Below are positions 1 to 8,268 of a stretch of 64,000 bases of DNA, one piece after another. The DNA is from Deltaproteobacteria bacterium (lineage in GTDB: Bacteria; Desulfobacterota; BSN033; UBA1163). A program made the position numbers and the translations under genes. Location of the stretch: positions 1 to 64,000 of the forward strand of contig JAGVBT010000012.1 of assembly GCA_020059605.1 (NCBI GenBank), written 5' to 3'. The stretch's first letter is position 1; each line of letters opens with the position of its first letter. Below the pieces are notes generated by a model, which was not told where the DNA came from, searched no databases, and saw nothing but the letters and a program-made list of their open reading frames with translations.

Positions 1-20
1 AGTTCTTGAAACTGTTGGAT

Positions 21-64
21 GCTGAAACAAGTCGGTACGACTCGAAACCGAGTTCAGCATGACA
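21..64. repeat. Palindromic repeat carrying a 21-bp insert
   Basis: The outer arms gctgaa and ttcagc plus the flanking atgaca match the repeat at 16749-16773 (gccgaa, acaag, ttcggc, atgaca). Here 21 bases (32-52) sit just after the acaag loop. The same 21 bases, reverse-complemented with one mismatch, occur at 33191-33211 inside a different repeat. The rest of 1-120 shows nothing coding. Confidence 0.7.
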
Positions 65-120
65 TTGTTTCTGTTTTTTGACTTTTTACGAGATCATCAT
101 GTATAACGAGATAAATTTTT

Positions 121-1422
121 TCATTTGGCAAGGTTGGGCAGAAACAGGGCAATCTTTGGGAAGGCCATCAATAGGGCTGCATTGATGAATAGGGCAATGA
201 GAAACGGAAAGATACCTTTAAAGATGGTCTCCAGAGGAATTTCCGGAGCGATCCCCTTGATCACATAGACATTGACTCCGACCGGGGGGGTGATGACGCC
301 CATCTCGCTGATCAATACGATGATAACGCCGAACCATATCGGATCGAATCCAAGACGAATGACCACCGGATAGATCACCGGCACCGTCAGAACGACCAAT
401 GCCATGGCATCCATGAAACACCCACCGATCAGATAGATCAAGACGATCACGCCCATGATGGCCATGGGAGGAAGGGGGAGTCCTTCGACCCAGTCCGCAA
501 GGATAAACGGAATGGTGGAGACGGCCATGAAATGGCCGAAAACGGTAGCGCCCGCAATCACGCAGAGAACCATGCAGGAGGTCCGCAATCCATCCTTGGT
601 GGACTCCCAAAAGGTCCGCCAGCTCAATTGCCGCCTCACCAGGCCGATCATCAAGGCCCCTGCCGCTCCCACCCCTCCTGCTTGAGTCGGGGTGAACCAG
701 CCGAGGAAGAGTCCTCCAATCACGATGCCGAATAGAATAAGGGCTTCGCCGATTCCCGTAAGCGCCCTTGTCTTCTCTTTCAGGGTGGTCGGCGTGCCTG
801 CCGGAGCGCAGGAGGGATTATGCCAGCAAATGACCCTGACCGTTAAAACGAAAAGGATGGAGAGGATGATTCCCGGGAGGATGCCTGCCACAAAGAGCTT
901 GCCGATGGATTGTTCGGTAATGATCCCGTAAACAAGAAAGATGGTGCTTGGCGGGATGAGAATCCCGAGCGTCCCTGCGCTCGCCACGCAACCCGCAGCC
1001 AGCGTGTCGTCGTAATGATACCGTTTCATCTCCGGGAGGGCGATCTTGCCGATGGTGGCGGCTGTGGCCGAGGTGGACCCACAGATGGCCGCAAAGAACC
1101 CGCAGGATACGACCGTGGCCATGGTCAGTCCCCCGGGCAGACCTCCAAGAATCGTATAGGCCGCGTCATAAAGTCTTTTTCCAATGCCCGAGGCGAAAGC
1201 AAACGAGCCCATGAGAATAAACATGGGGATGGCGCTTAATGGGAAGTTGGAGAATTGTTCAAAGATGTCCCGCGCCAGGAGTTTGAGACCCGATTGGAAA
1301 GAACTCAGGTAGGAAAAGCCAAGAAATCCGATAAAGGCCATGGCAAAGGCCACCGGCATCCGGATGAGAAAGAGGAGGATCAACAGGGCAATGCCGATGA
1401 CGCCGATGCTAACCGGATCCAT
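121..1422 (-). CDS. dctM: TRAP transporter large permease (DctM family)
   Basis: This is the large membrane subunit of a tripartite ATP-independent periplasmic transporter, which uses the ion gradient to import an organic acid delivered by the binding protein. About 12 hydrophobic segments fill the 433-residue chain, the usual DctM length. Family-typical stretches include LGILIPPSTIFLVYGIITEQ and GVITPPVGVNVYV. The first open codon upstream is a TTG (1440). The ATG at 1422 has a better placed GAGG and leaves a 14-base overlap with dctQ. It is the third gene of a dctP-dctQ-dctM operon on the - strand. The substrate cannot be read from the sequence; the adjacent acyl/aryl-CoA ligase hints at a carboxylic acid (inference). 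Confidence 0.93.
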   Translation of the reverse strand: MDPVSIGVIGIALLILLFLIRMPVAFAMAFIGFLGFSYLSSFQSGLKLLARDIFEQFSNFPLSAIPMFILMGSFAFASGIGKRLYDAAYTILGGLPGGLTMATVVSCGFFAAICGSTSATAATIGKIALPEMKRYHYDDTLAAGCVASAGTLGILIPPSTIFLVYGIITEQSIGKLFVAGILPGIILSILFVLTVRVICWHNPSCAPAGTPTTLKEKTRALTGIGEALILFGIVIGGLFLGWFTPTQAGGVGAAGALMIGLVRRQLSWRTFWESTKDGLRTSCMVLCVIAGATVFGHFMAVSTIPFILADWVEGLPLPPMAIMGVIVLIYLIGGCFMDAMALVVLTVPVIYPVVIRLGFDPIWFGVIIVLISEMGVITPPVGVNVYVIKGIAPEIPLETIFKGIFPFLIALFINAALLMAFPKIALFLPNLAK

Positions 1423-1924
1423 CTTCCAATACCTCAGCAAGGGACTTGAAGACCTCGATCAAAAAAACCAGGCAGACCGGGAGGGAGCAGAAGGCGATGA
1501 GATAGGCAAAGGGGAAGAAGGGAATATGCGAGGTGGATCCGATTTCACCGGCTTTTCGAAGGGAGTGACCATACAAATAACTTTGCCAGGCGATCAACAC
1601 AAAGATGGTCAAACCGAAGAAGGAGCTGATACAACTGAGCGTTGCCCGGAAACGTTTCGGCAACCTCATCAGAATAAATTCCACCCGGATGTGACGATTC
1701 AAGAGAAGGGCCATCGCGATGGCAGGCGCGATGGCAACGATCTGCGCCAGGCCGATGACTTCCGTGGCGCCCGGGACCGGCCAAAGAAAGAGTTTCGCCC
1801 CGACGACATCGACGAAATTGACCAGAAACATGAGAAGGATCCCTCCCATCCCTAACCACTCGATGGAACCGCTGAATGCCGATGTAAATCTTGCCAATCG
1901 ATCCAGCCCTTTTTTCGCTTCCAT
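1409..1924 (-). CDS. dctQ: TRAP transporter small permease (DctQ family)
   Basis: A 171-residue protein with four predicted membrane helices, matching the small TRAP subunit that bridges the binding protein and DctM. The hydrophobic blocks lie at about residues 20-45, 55-75, 95-115 and 135-160. The start is supported by AAGGGA upstream of the ATG. It overlaps the following dctM and lies 85 bases after dctP, with a strong hairpin in that gap. DctQ sequences are poorly conserved, so the call rests on size, topology and gene order as much as on sequence. Confidence 0.88.
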   Translation of the reverse strand: MEAKKGLDRLARFTSAFSGSIEWLGMGGILLMFLVNFVDVVGAKLFLWPVPGATEVIGLAQIVAIAPAIAMALLLNRHIRVEFILMRLPKRFRATLSCISSFFGLTIFVLIAWQSYLYGHSLRKAGEIGSTSHIPFFPFAYLIAFCSLPVCLVFLIEVFKSLAEVLEDGSG

Positions 1925-1951
1925 GCTCTATCCCTTCATGCCCTTCTTTTC

Positions 1952-1987
1952 CCCCGCAGGGAACGCCCGAAGGCGTTCCCTGCGGGG
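1952..1987 (-). promoter_or_regulatory. Intercistronic hairpin between dctP and dctQ
   Basis: A perfect 16-bp stem (1952-1967 with 1972-1987) closes a cgaa loop in the gap between the binding-protein gene and dctQ. No T-run follows on the - strand. It is therefore more likely an mRNA-stabilising or attenuating element that favours binding-protein expression than a full terminator (inference). Confidence 0.7.
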
Positions 1988-2009
1988 AGATTCCATCCCT
2001 ATCGGTTGC

Positions 2010-3083
2010 TTACTTGACCCGGACCTCTGCAGGACCGGTCGAGGATTTGATCCCCAGCTCTTTTTGCTTCTTCGTCCAGAACTCTGCCCTCATGCGCGCA
2101 AAATTAATCAACTCCCTGGTCTCTTTTTCGGAATACCCTGCGGCGACCATGGATTTTACATATTTATCCAAAACCGGCTCAACGGCGGCCTTCCATTTTT
2201 TGATCTCTTCGCCCGGAAGCTCGATGAACTGCAATCCTTTTTCGATTCCCAGCTGTTTCCCGTCGATGTCGACATCATTCCACATCGCGGCCAGTTTTTC
2301 TTCGAAAGGATACTCGTTGAAGACCTTCTGAAGGGCCGGAGGAAGTTTGTTCCAGGCATCCCTGTTCATCACCAGGTAGAAGGTATAGACCTGGCCGATC
2401 TGCCAGCATTCGGTGACATACTTGGCGACTTCTGCCAATCGAAAGGCCCGGAGGGTCTCCATGGGGATCATCAACCCATCGATCACCCTCTTCTGGACCG
2501 CCTCGTAGGCCTCGGGCATCGGAATGGACCGGGGTGTTCCGCCCAATGCGCTCACCACCTCGGCAATGAAACCGAGGCCCCTCAGGGTCATCCCTTTGAG
2601 GTCCTCTATCTTATTCACCGGCTTGGTCGATGAAAGCACTACGTTGACCGGGCTGGTGTGCATCGAGAGCATATGAATCTTATCCCATTCCTTCGGTTTG
2701 AATTGGCGATAGAAATCGTTTGCCACCCGGTTGGAAACCCACGCATTCGGAAAACCGAGGGGCAGGTCAAGAGCCTCGGTCATCCGGAAGCGGCCATACG
2801 TGTAGCTGATATTAGAAAAACCGATGTCTGCAATTCCTTCGGCGACCCCGTCATAGATCTTGGCGGGCGTCAGCAGCGTCCCTGCGGGGAAATAGCGGAT
2901 CTTCAACTGTCCGCCCGAACGGGCTTCCAGATCCTTTACGAATTCCTCACAAATTTTGGACTGTCGAGCAGGAGCCGGAAAATAATTGACGAGTTTTAAT
3001 TCAACGGCTCCCCAAACCATTCCGGGCACCCCCATGACCAATAACCCCAGACAAACCCAGATCGCTTTCTTTCCCATGTCCAT
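2010..3083 (-). CDS. dctP: TRAP transporter substrate-binding protein (DctP family)
   Basis: A 357-residue periplasmic binding protein. An N-terminal signal peptide ends near GMVWGA (about residue 25), followed by the DctP/TAXI-like fold. The motif IEDLKGMTLRG carries the conserved arginine that contacts the substrate carboxylate in DctP proteins, and ADIGFSNISY is also typical. The start has an ideal AGGAGG seven bases upstream of ATG 3083. It is the first gene of the dctPQM operon and follows the ligase gene on the same strand after about 118 bases. The second DctP (5290-6300) is a clear paralogue; both share FPAP, AGTL/GGTL and KIYDGV/KNYDGV. Confidence 0.93.
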   Translation of the reverse strand: MDMGKKAIWVCLGLLVMGVPGMVWGAVELKLVNYFPAPARQSKICEEFVKDLEARSGGQLKIRYFPAGTLLTPAKIYDGVAEGIADIGFSNISYTYGRFRMTEALDLPLGFPNAWVSNRVANDFYRQFKPKEWDKIHMLSMHTSPVNVVLSSTKPVNKIEDLKGMTLRGLGFIAEVVSALGGTPRSIPMPEAYEAVQKRVIDGLMIPMETLRAFRLAEVAKYVTECWQIGQVYTFYLVMNRDAWNKLPPALQKVFNEYPFEEKLAAMWNDVDIDGKQLGIEKGLQFIELPGEEIKKWKAAVEPVLDKYVKSMVAAGYSEKETRELINFARMRAEFWTKKQKELGIKSSTGPAEVRVK

Positions 3084-3145
3084 TTACCTCCTGTTTGAAA
3101 AAGATTAAATTCTTGACGCCCCCCTTCCTTCTTGCCCTGGCCGCT

Positions 3146-3161
3146 GGAGATTCGAATCTCC
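3146..3161. promoter_or_regulatory. Perfect 16-bp palindrome upstream of dctP
   Basis: GGAGATTC followed by its exact reverse complement lies between the ligase stop and the dctP start. It could be a dimeric operator or part of an RNA hairpin. The sequence alone does not decide. Confidence 0.35.
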
Positions 3162-3201
3162 TTGTTTCCTATTCTGATTCACCTCCTCCCATCAGGGGCT
3201 T

Positions 3202-4872
3202 TTATGTTTTTCCTTCCTTCTTCAGTTTTTTGATAATCTCCTCCTTTAATCGCTTTTTATCAACTTTTCCTACATTCGTCAAGGGCATTTCTTCGAGGAC
3301 CTCCATTCGTTCCGGCAGGAAGATCACCGAAACCTTCTTGCCCTTCAGATAGGCAATGATCTCGTCGAAAGAGACCTTCATCCCCTGTTTCGGTTTGACG
3401 AAGGCGCAGACCCGCTCCCCAAGGATAGGGTCCGGCATGGCAACCGCGGCGACCTGTTCCACACTGGGATGGCTGATAATCAACTCCTCCACTTCCCTGG
3501 CGCTGATATTTTCTCCCCCGCGGATGATGATGTCTTTCCTTCGTCCTGTCAGGACCATGCGGCCTTCGCGATCAAATTTGGCAATGTCTCCCGTCCGGTA
3601 AAACCCGTCCGGGGTAAACGCCTCCCTATTTTCAGCCTCTGACTTGTAGTAACCTCGAAAGATCGTGGGCCCCCCGGCCACCAACTCCCCTTCTTCTCCG
3701 CGGGGAAGTTCGTTTCCTATGGAATCGATCACTTTGTACTCGTCATAGGGACAGATCGGCCATCCGACGGTGTGAAAGACCGCCTCCTCCAGGTCATCCA
3801 GCCTTGTCTGAGCGCAGGGTCCCTCCGAACTGCCGTAGACATTAAAAAATTTGCATTTCAATCGATCATAAATTTTTCGTATCACATCTGGAGGCATATG
3901 GGAGCCGCCCGTTCCGATCACCCGGAGCGATGAAAGGTCGTATCGGTCCAGTTCCGGCGCATCGAGGATCTGTTGAACCTGGGCCACGGCGAGGATGGTC
4001 GTGGTCACCCTCTCCTTTTCGATCGCTTCCAGGATCTCCCTCGGCCGGGTGGAAGAGATCATCACCACTTTCCCTCCCGTGAGAAAAGCGGGATTCATGG
4101 AAACCTCGATCGCCATGTTATGAGTGACGGGAGTGGCGATCAGAGTGATATCCCTCGGACTTCGTTCCCAGGCTTTTGAACGGTACTCGACATTACAGAG
4201 CCAATCGTTATGGGTTCTGGGGACGAGCTTCGGGAGACCGGTTGTTCCTCCCGTAGGCATGAGATGGCAGATTTCTTCAGGGTCCGGGCGGAAGGGCTGG
4301 AGGTAATCGTTGGGATATCGTTTCAGGTCGGTTTGGCTTAAAAGCTCTTGAAAGGAGAGTGTTCCTTCGGGCAGATCCCCTCCTGATTCAGGGAGGCCCG
4401 CCACAAGGATATGTTTCAAGGAGAAGGGGCGGGACCGGAAGGCTTCGATCATCGGAAGATAATCTATTTTTTCAAACCTTCTCGGGACAATCCACGCCCG
4501 GGCCTCCGTGATCTCACAAAATTGCTCCATCTCCCTTTGAGAGAATCGGGGGACGCACATGACGGGGATAGCCCCCATTTTATGAAGACCGAAATAGGCA
4601 AAAACAAACTCGGCCCAATTGGGGACCTGAAGTAAAACCCGGTCCAGTTTCCGGATGTCCAATTCGAGAAAAGCGATGGCGGCTCGATCCGTCCATTCCT
4701 TTAGTTGCCGGTAGGTCAGCCTTACATCCCCTGCCACAAGAGCTTCTTTGTATGGGTATAGGTCGCAGGTTCGATCCAACATCTCCCCCAGAGGGATTCC
4801 TAACCACCACCGTTTTCTGCAGTATAAGTCAACCCTTTCCTTTGGGAAGGGATTCACCCCTTCAAGGACCAT
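3202..4872 (-). CDS. AMP-dependent acyl/aryl-CoA ligase
   Basis: An ANL-superfamily adenylate-forming enzyme of 556 residues. It should activate a carboxylic acid with ATP and then transfer it to CoA. The phosphate-binding loop reads MPTGGTTGLPKLVPRTH. The acyl-binding YGSSEG motif follows, then YRTGDIA and GRRKDIIIRGGENIS. The C-terminal catalytic lysine is in PLTNVGKVDKK. Overall it resembles dihydroxybenzoate- or benzoate-type ligases, so an aromatic or short acid is likely, but specificity cannot be read. ATG 4872 is preferred because GGAGA precedes it and homology starts near MVLEGVNPFPKER; upstream in-frame codons to 4947 look untranslated. It lies upstream of the dctPQM genes and probably acts on the imported acid. 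Confidence 0.85.
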   Translation of the reverse strand: MVLEGVNPFPKERVDLYCRKRWWLGIPLGEMLDRTCDLYPYKEALVAGDVRLTYRQLKEWTDRAAIAFLELDIRKLDRVLLQVPNWAEFVFAYFGLHKMGAIPVMCVPRFSQREMEQFCEITEARAWIVPRRFEKIDYLPMIEAFRSRPFSLKHILVAGLPESGGDLPEGTLSFQELLSQTDLKRYPNDYLQPFRPDPEEICHLMPTGGTTGLPKLVPRTHNDWLCNVEYRSKAWERSPRDITLIATPVTHNMAIEVSMNPAFLTGGKVVMISSTRPREILEAIEKERVTTTILAVAQVQQILDAPELDRYDLSSLRVIGTGGSHMPPDVIRKIYDRLKCKFFNVYGSSEGPCAQTRLDDLEEAVFHTVGWPICPYDEYKVIDSIGNELPRGEEGELVAGGPTIFRGYYKSEAENREAFTPDGFYRTGDIAKFDREGRMVLTGRRKDIIIRGGENISAREVEELIISHPSVEQVAAVAMPDPILGERVCAFVKPKQGMKVSFDEIIAYLKGKKVSVIFLPERMEVLEEMPLTNVGKVDKKRLKEEIIKKLKKEGKT

Positions 4873-5289
4873 GGCTATTTCTCCAAGAGAGGACGACGGC
4901 ATGAGGAAAGTAATCGATATCATAGTTTTAATTTTCCCTCCCGTCAAGGGGAAGTCGTCCGAAATGGAGGTCTCGCTTCAAGGTTTTTCCTGAAAAAAAC
5001 CCCGTCACGTTTTCACCTGTTTTACTGATAGGTTACAAATTTTTTGTCGATTTTACTTGACAAAAGTTCTGTTTCCAATATACTTGTTAAAAAATTCTCA
5101 AGTTCAAGAGGTGATGGAAGGGTTTTATCTATTTTTTAAAAGAAGCTGATTTTAGCGCCGAATTAAATCGAGGTTGTTTCCGTCAAATATTTTAGGAAGG
5201 AGGTGGTTTGAAAAGAATATAAGATTAAGGTTTTCAATTATAACTGTTTGATTTTAAAACGTATTCAAATCAAAAAGGAGGTTAGGAAA
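4873..5289. other. Divergent intergenic region between the two TRAP loci
   Basis: 417 bases with no supported gene. It separates the leftward ligase/TRAP operon from the rightward TRAP operon and holds a good sigma-70 promoter for the latter at 5057-5084. The 200-base AT-rich leader after it shows no convincing riboswitch fold by eye. Confidence 0.7.
5057..5084 (+). promoter_or_regulatory. Sigma-70 promoter for the rightward TRAP operon
   Basis: TTGACA at 5057-5062 and TATACT at 5079-5084 are separated by 16 bases. This is the best promoter match in the region. The next gene is dctP at 5290, leaving a leader of about 200 bases. An AAGGAGG ribosome site precedes that start. Confidence 0.65.
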
Positions 5290-6300
5290 ATGAGACATTG
5301 GAAGTTGGTAGCATTCATTCTTGGTTTGTCCATAATGGTATTTGTAGCTTCGCCTGCCCTGGCGCAGATCAAGCTCAATTATTCGGTTTTCTTCCCTGCC
5401 CCTCATAAGAACGCGGTGCTTGCCACGGAGTGGGCCAAGGAGATTGAGAAGAGAACAGGCGGAAAGGTTCAGATCACGGTATTTCCGGGTGGGACCCTGA
5501 CCCCTCCGGATAAGAACTATGACGGCGTCGTTAAGGGGATTTCAGATATTGGTTTTTCAGTAATGGCCTATACCCGGGGAAAATTCCCTTTGACCGAGGT
5601 TTCTGACTTGCCCATGGGCATTAAATCCGGTCTGGTTGCTACGAAAGTGATCAGTGACTATTACAAGAAATTTACCCCCAAGGAATTTGATGAAGTAAAA
5701 ATCATGTACCTCCATGGCCATGGCCCCGGAATCCTTCACAGCAAAAAGGAGATCACAAAGCTTGAAGACCTTAAAGGGTTGAAGATCCGGTGCACGGGGA
5801 TGGCCGCCAAAATAGTCGCGGCTCTCGGGGCTACTCCTGTGGCCATGCCCATGGGCGAGACCTACGACGCCTTGAGCAGAGGCGTGGTTGATGCCTCCAT
5901 GGCGCCCCAGGAAGCACTGCAAGGGTGGAAATGGGGAGAAGTGGTGAAGTTCACCATTGAGAACTTCACCACCTCCTACAGCACCGGCATGTTTGTCGTA
6001 ATGAATAAGGCAAAGTGGAATTCCCTTCCCCCCGACATTCAGAAGATCATCGAGCAGGTCAACGAGGAGTATATCGAAAAACAGGGGAAGGTGTGGGATG
6101 AGATCGATAAAGCGGGAAGGGATTATACGATAGGCCGGGGCAACAAAATCATCTCTCTTTCACAGGACGAAAGCCTGAGATGGGAAAAGACGGTCAAACC
6201 CCTTCTTGATGAATATAAGAAAAACATGAAAGATAAAGGCCTGCCCGGAGAAGAGGTGCTCAGTTTCTATTTCCAGACGATCTACAAATACCAGAAGTAA
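5290..6300 (+). CDS. dctP: TRAP transporter substrate-binding protein (DctP family)
   Basis: A 336-residue periplasmic binding protein. The signal peptide ends at SPALAQ (about residue 26). Ligand-site features include LEDLKGLKIRC, whose arginine binds the substrate carboxylate in the family. ATG 5290 is chosen over the upstream in-frame ATG 5248 because it has an AAGGAGG site and begins directly with a clean signal peptide (MRHWKLVAF). It heads a dctPQM operon on the + strand. It is paralogous to the binding protein at 2010-3083, with local differences that suggest a related but distinct ligand (inference). Confidence 0.94.
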   Translation: MRHWKLVAFILGLSIMVFVASPALAQIKLNYSVFFPAPHKNAVLATEWAKEIEKRTGGKVQITVFPGGTLTPPDKNYDGVVKGISDIGFSVMAYTRGKFPLTEVSDLPMGIKSGLVATKVISDYYKKFTPKEFDEVKIMYLHGHGPGILHSKKEITKLEDLKGLKIRCTGMAAKIVAALGATPVAMPMGETYDALSRGVVDASMAPQEALQGWKWGEVVKFTIENFTTSYSTGMFVVMNKAKWNSLPPDIQKIIEQVNEEYIEKQGKVWDEIDKAGRDYTIGRGNKIISLSQDESLRWEKTVKPLLDEYKKNMKDKGLPGEEVLSFYFQTIYKYQK

Positions 6301-6307
6301 TTGAGAC

Positions 6308-6342
6308 AAAGGGGAAGGGCGGATATCCCTCTCTTCCCCTTT
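6308..6342 (+). promoter_or_regulatory. Intercistronic hairpin between dctP and dctQ
   Basis: AAAGGGGAAG (6308-6317) pairs perfectly with CTTCCCCTTT (6333-6342), with a small inner ggatatcc palindrome. It lies just after the binding-protein stop and 40 bases before dctQ, in the same position as the hairpin at 1952-1987. A likely role is partial termination or 3'-end protection of the dctP message. Confidence 0.65.
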
Positions 6343-6382
6343 ATATCATCCTGCAGAACCAGCGAGAGAAAAGGAGTCGTTC

Positions 6383-6865
6383 ATGAGGGCTTTTTTAAAC
6401 GGAACCAGAGCGTTAAGCCGTTTCCTAAATATCATCGCAGGGGTCAGCCTGACCTTCCTGATGTTGCTCACCGTGATGGACGTCATTTTAAGGGGATTGA
6501 GGATCCCGATTGTCGGGACCTATGAACTGGTGGCTTTTGCGGGGGCCGTTGTCATCGGATTCGCCATTCCCTATACCTCCTGGCTGAGGGCCCATATCTT
6601 CGTCGATTTTTTTATTTTGAAATTTTCGCAAAAGGTAAGAAATATATTCAATATTTCCACGCGGACGGTGGTGACCGTCTTATTCTTCCTGGTCGGTTGG
6701 AATATGATCAAATTCGGGATCGACCTGCAGCGGTCAGGAGAAGTCTCGCTCACCCTGCAGATGCCTTTCTACCCCGTTGCCTATGGCGTGGGGTTCTGTT
6801 GCTTTGTGCAATGTCTGGTGATGGTTTGCGATATTGTCAAGATTGCCGGAGGAGAATATGAGTGA
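6383..6865 (+). CDS. dctQ: TRAP transporter small permease (DctQ family)
   Basis: A 160-residue, four-helix membrane protein. The motif VMDVILRGLRIPIVGTYEL near residues 32-51 and VGFAIPYTSWLRAHI are typical of DctQ. An AAGGAG site lies just upstream of ATG 6383. Its last codons overlap the start of dctM by eight bases, indicating translational coupling. It should form the membrane complex with the dctM product and receive substrate from the upstream DctP. Confidence 0.92.
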   Translation: MRAFLNGTRALSRFLNIIAGVSLTFLMLLTVMDVILRGLRIPIVGTYELVAFAGAVVIGFAIPYTSWLRAHIFVDFFILKFSQKVRNIFNISTRTVVTVLFFLVGWNMIKFGIDLQRSGEVSLTLQMPFYPVAYGVGFCCFVQCLVMVCDIVKIAGGEYE

Positions 6866-8159
6866 AGTGACCATTGGAATTTTAGGCCTGGTGTTGGTGC
6901 TGGTCTTGTTTCTCACGGGCATCGAATTGGGTTTTGCCATGGCCTTAATCGGTTTCCTCGGGTTCAGTTATATTGTCTCTTTCCATGCCGGTTTGAACTT
7001 ATTGGCCAAGGACTTCTTTGATGTTTTTGCGTCCTATGGGTTTACGGTCATTCCCCTCTTCGTGCTCATGGGCCAGATCGCCTTTAATGCGGGGATTGCC
7101 AAAAGGCTCTACGACGCCTCCTACAAATTCATCGGCCACATTCCAGGAGGGCTGGCCATGGCGACCGTGGCGGGGGCCACAGCCTTCAAGGCGATCTGCG
7201 GGTCGTCGCCGGCCACGGCGGCCACGTTCGCCAGCGTGGCTGTTCCCGAGATGGACCGTTACAACTATGACAAGAAACTTTCCACGGGGATCGTTGCCAC
7301 GGTGGGAACGCTCGGCATTCTCATCCCGCCCAGCGTGACGCTGATCGTTTTCGGGATTATTACGGAACAATCCATCGGCAAGCTATTTTTGGCCGGGATT
7401 ATTCCCGGGCTGATCATTGCCTTCTTTTTCGTCGTCATCATCTATGCCTGGTGTAAGATCAATCCGAACCTGGGTCCCAAGGGCGGGAAATCGACCTGGA
7501 GGGCGAGAATCGCCTCCCTGCCGGAGGTGATCTGGGTTGTGGTGATTTTCCTGCTCATCATCTTCGGATTGATGAAAGGATTTTTCACTCCCACCGAGGC
7601 GGGCAGCGTGGGGACCTTTGCCGTTCTCGTTCTCACCGTCCTCAAGAGGGATATGAATTTCAAGGGATATCTCAAATCGGTGTCAGAATCGCTGCGAACC
7701 GCGTGCATGGTCCTGATGCTCATCGCCGGGTCGACGGTCCTCGGACATTTTCTGGCCGTGACCAAGATCCCGATGATTGCCGCCGACTGGATTATTGAAC
7801 TTCCTTTCCATAAACATACCATCATGGTCCTGATCGCGTTCATTTACCTTTTGGGCGGTTCCTTTATCGATGACCTGGCTTTCATGGTGTTAGCCACCCC
7901 CATCTTCTACCCAGTCATCATCAAGATGGGTTTTGATCCGATCTGGTTCGGAATGATCATCGGCGTCACGGTGATGATCGGGGTGGTCATTCCTCCCGTG
8001 GCCATCAATGTCTTCGTCGTGAAGAATATTACCAAGGTGCCCTTTGGTGTGATCTACGCGGGAGTTCTGCCTTTTCTGATCAGCCTCGTCGTTGGCGGCG
8101 CCTTGTTGTTTCTATTTCCACAACTTGCCCTTTATCTTCCCTCGGTATTGATGAAATAG
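6858..8159 (+). CDS. dctM: TRAP transporter large permease (DctM family)
   Basis: A 433-residue large TRAP permease with about 12 membrane segments. Motifs shared with the DctM at 121-1422 include ICGSSPATAAT, GTLGILIPPS and FGIITEQSIGKLF. The ATG at 6858 follows GGAGGAG (6848-6854), so the upstream in-frame ATG (6834) is not preferred. It is the last gene of the operon. The two DctM proteins of this window are recent or well conserved paralogues by eye, which suggests the two systems import related compounds. Confidence 0.94.
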   Translation: MSEVTIGILGLVLVLVLFLTGIELGFAMALIGFLGFSYIVSFHAGLNLLAKDFFDVFASYGFTVIPLFVLMGQIAFNAGIAKRLYDASYKFIGHIPGGLAMATVAGATAFKAICGSSPATAATFASVAVPEMDRYNYDKKLSTGIVATVGTLGILIPPSVTLIVFGIITEQSIGKLFLAGIIPGLIIAFFFVVIIYAWCKINPNLGPKGGKSTWRARIASLPEVIWVVVIFLLIIFGLMKGFFTPTEAGSVGTFAVLVLTVLKRDMNFKGYLKSVSESLRTACMVLMLIAGSTVLGHFLAVTKIPMIAADWIIELPFHKHTIMVLIAFIYLLGGSFIDDLAFMVLATPIFYPVIIKMGFDPIWFGMIIGVTVMIGVVIPPVAINVFVVKNITKVPFGVIYAGVLPFLISLVVGGALLFLFPQLALYLPSVLMK

Positions 8160-8183
8160 AGAGACTGTAAGAGGAACGTTTTA

Positions 8184-8230
8184 CTTGAGGATCGCTTCGC
8201 TTGAGGAGCGCTTCGTTTGAGGATGTAGGA
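8184..8230. repeat. Short tandem repeat, unit about 16 bp
   Basis: CTTGAGGATCGCTTCG at 8184-8199 is followed directly by a one-base variant at 8200-8215 and a partial third unit. It lies between the convergent dctM and pcnB 3' ends. No role is evident. Confidence 0.6.
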
Positions 8231-8268
8231 TCGGTTTTGTTTAAGCGAAGGGGCCTTTGCCTCAAACC

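Noticed and set aside
1719-2633. 304-codon + strand open frame over dctQ/dctP
   Set aside because: It is antisense to two clear transporter genes and crosses the intercistronic hairpin.
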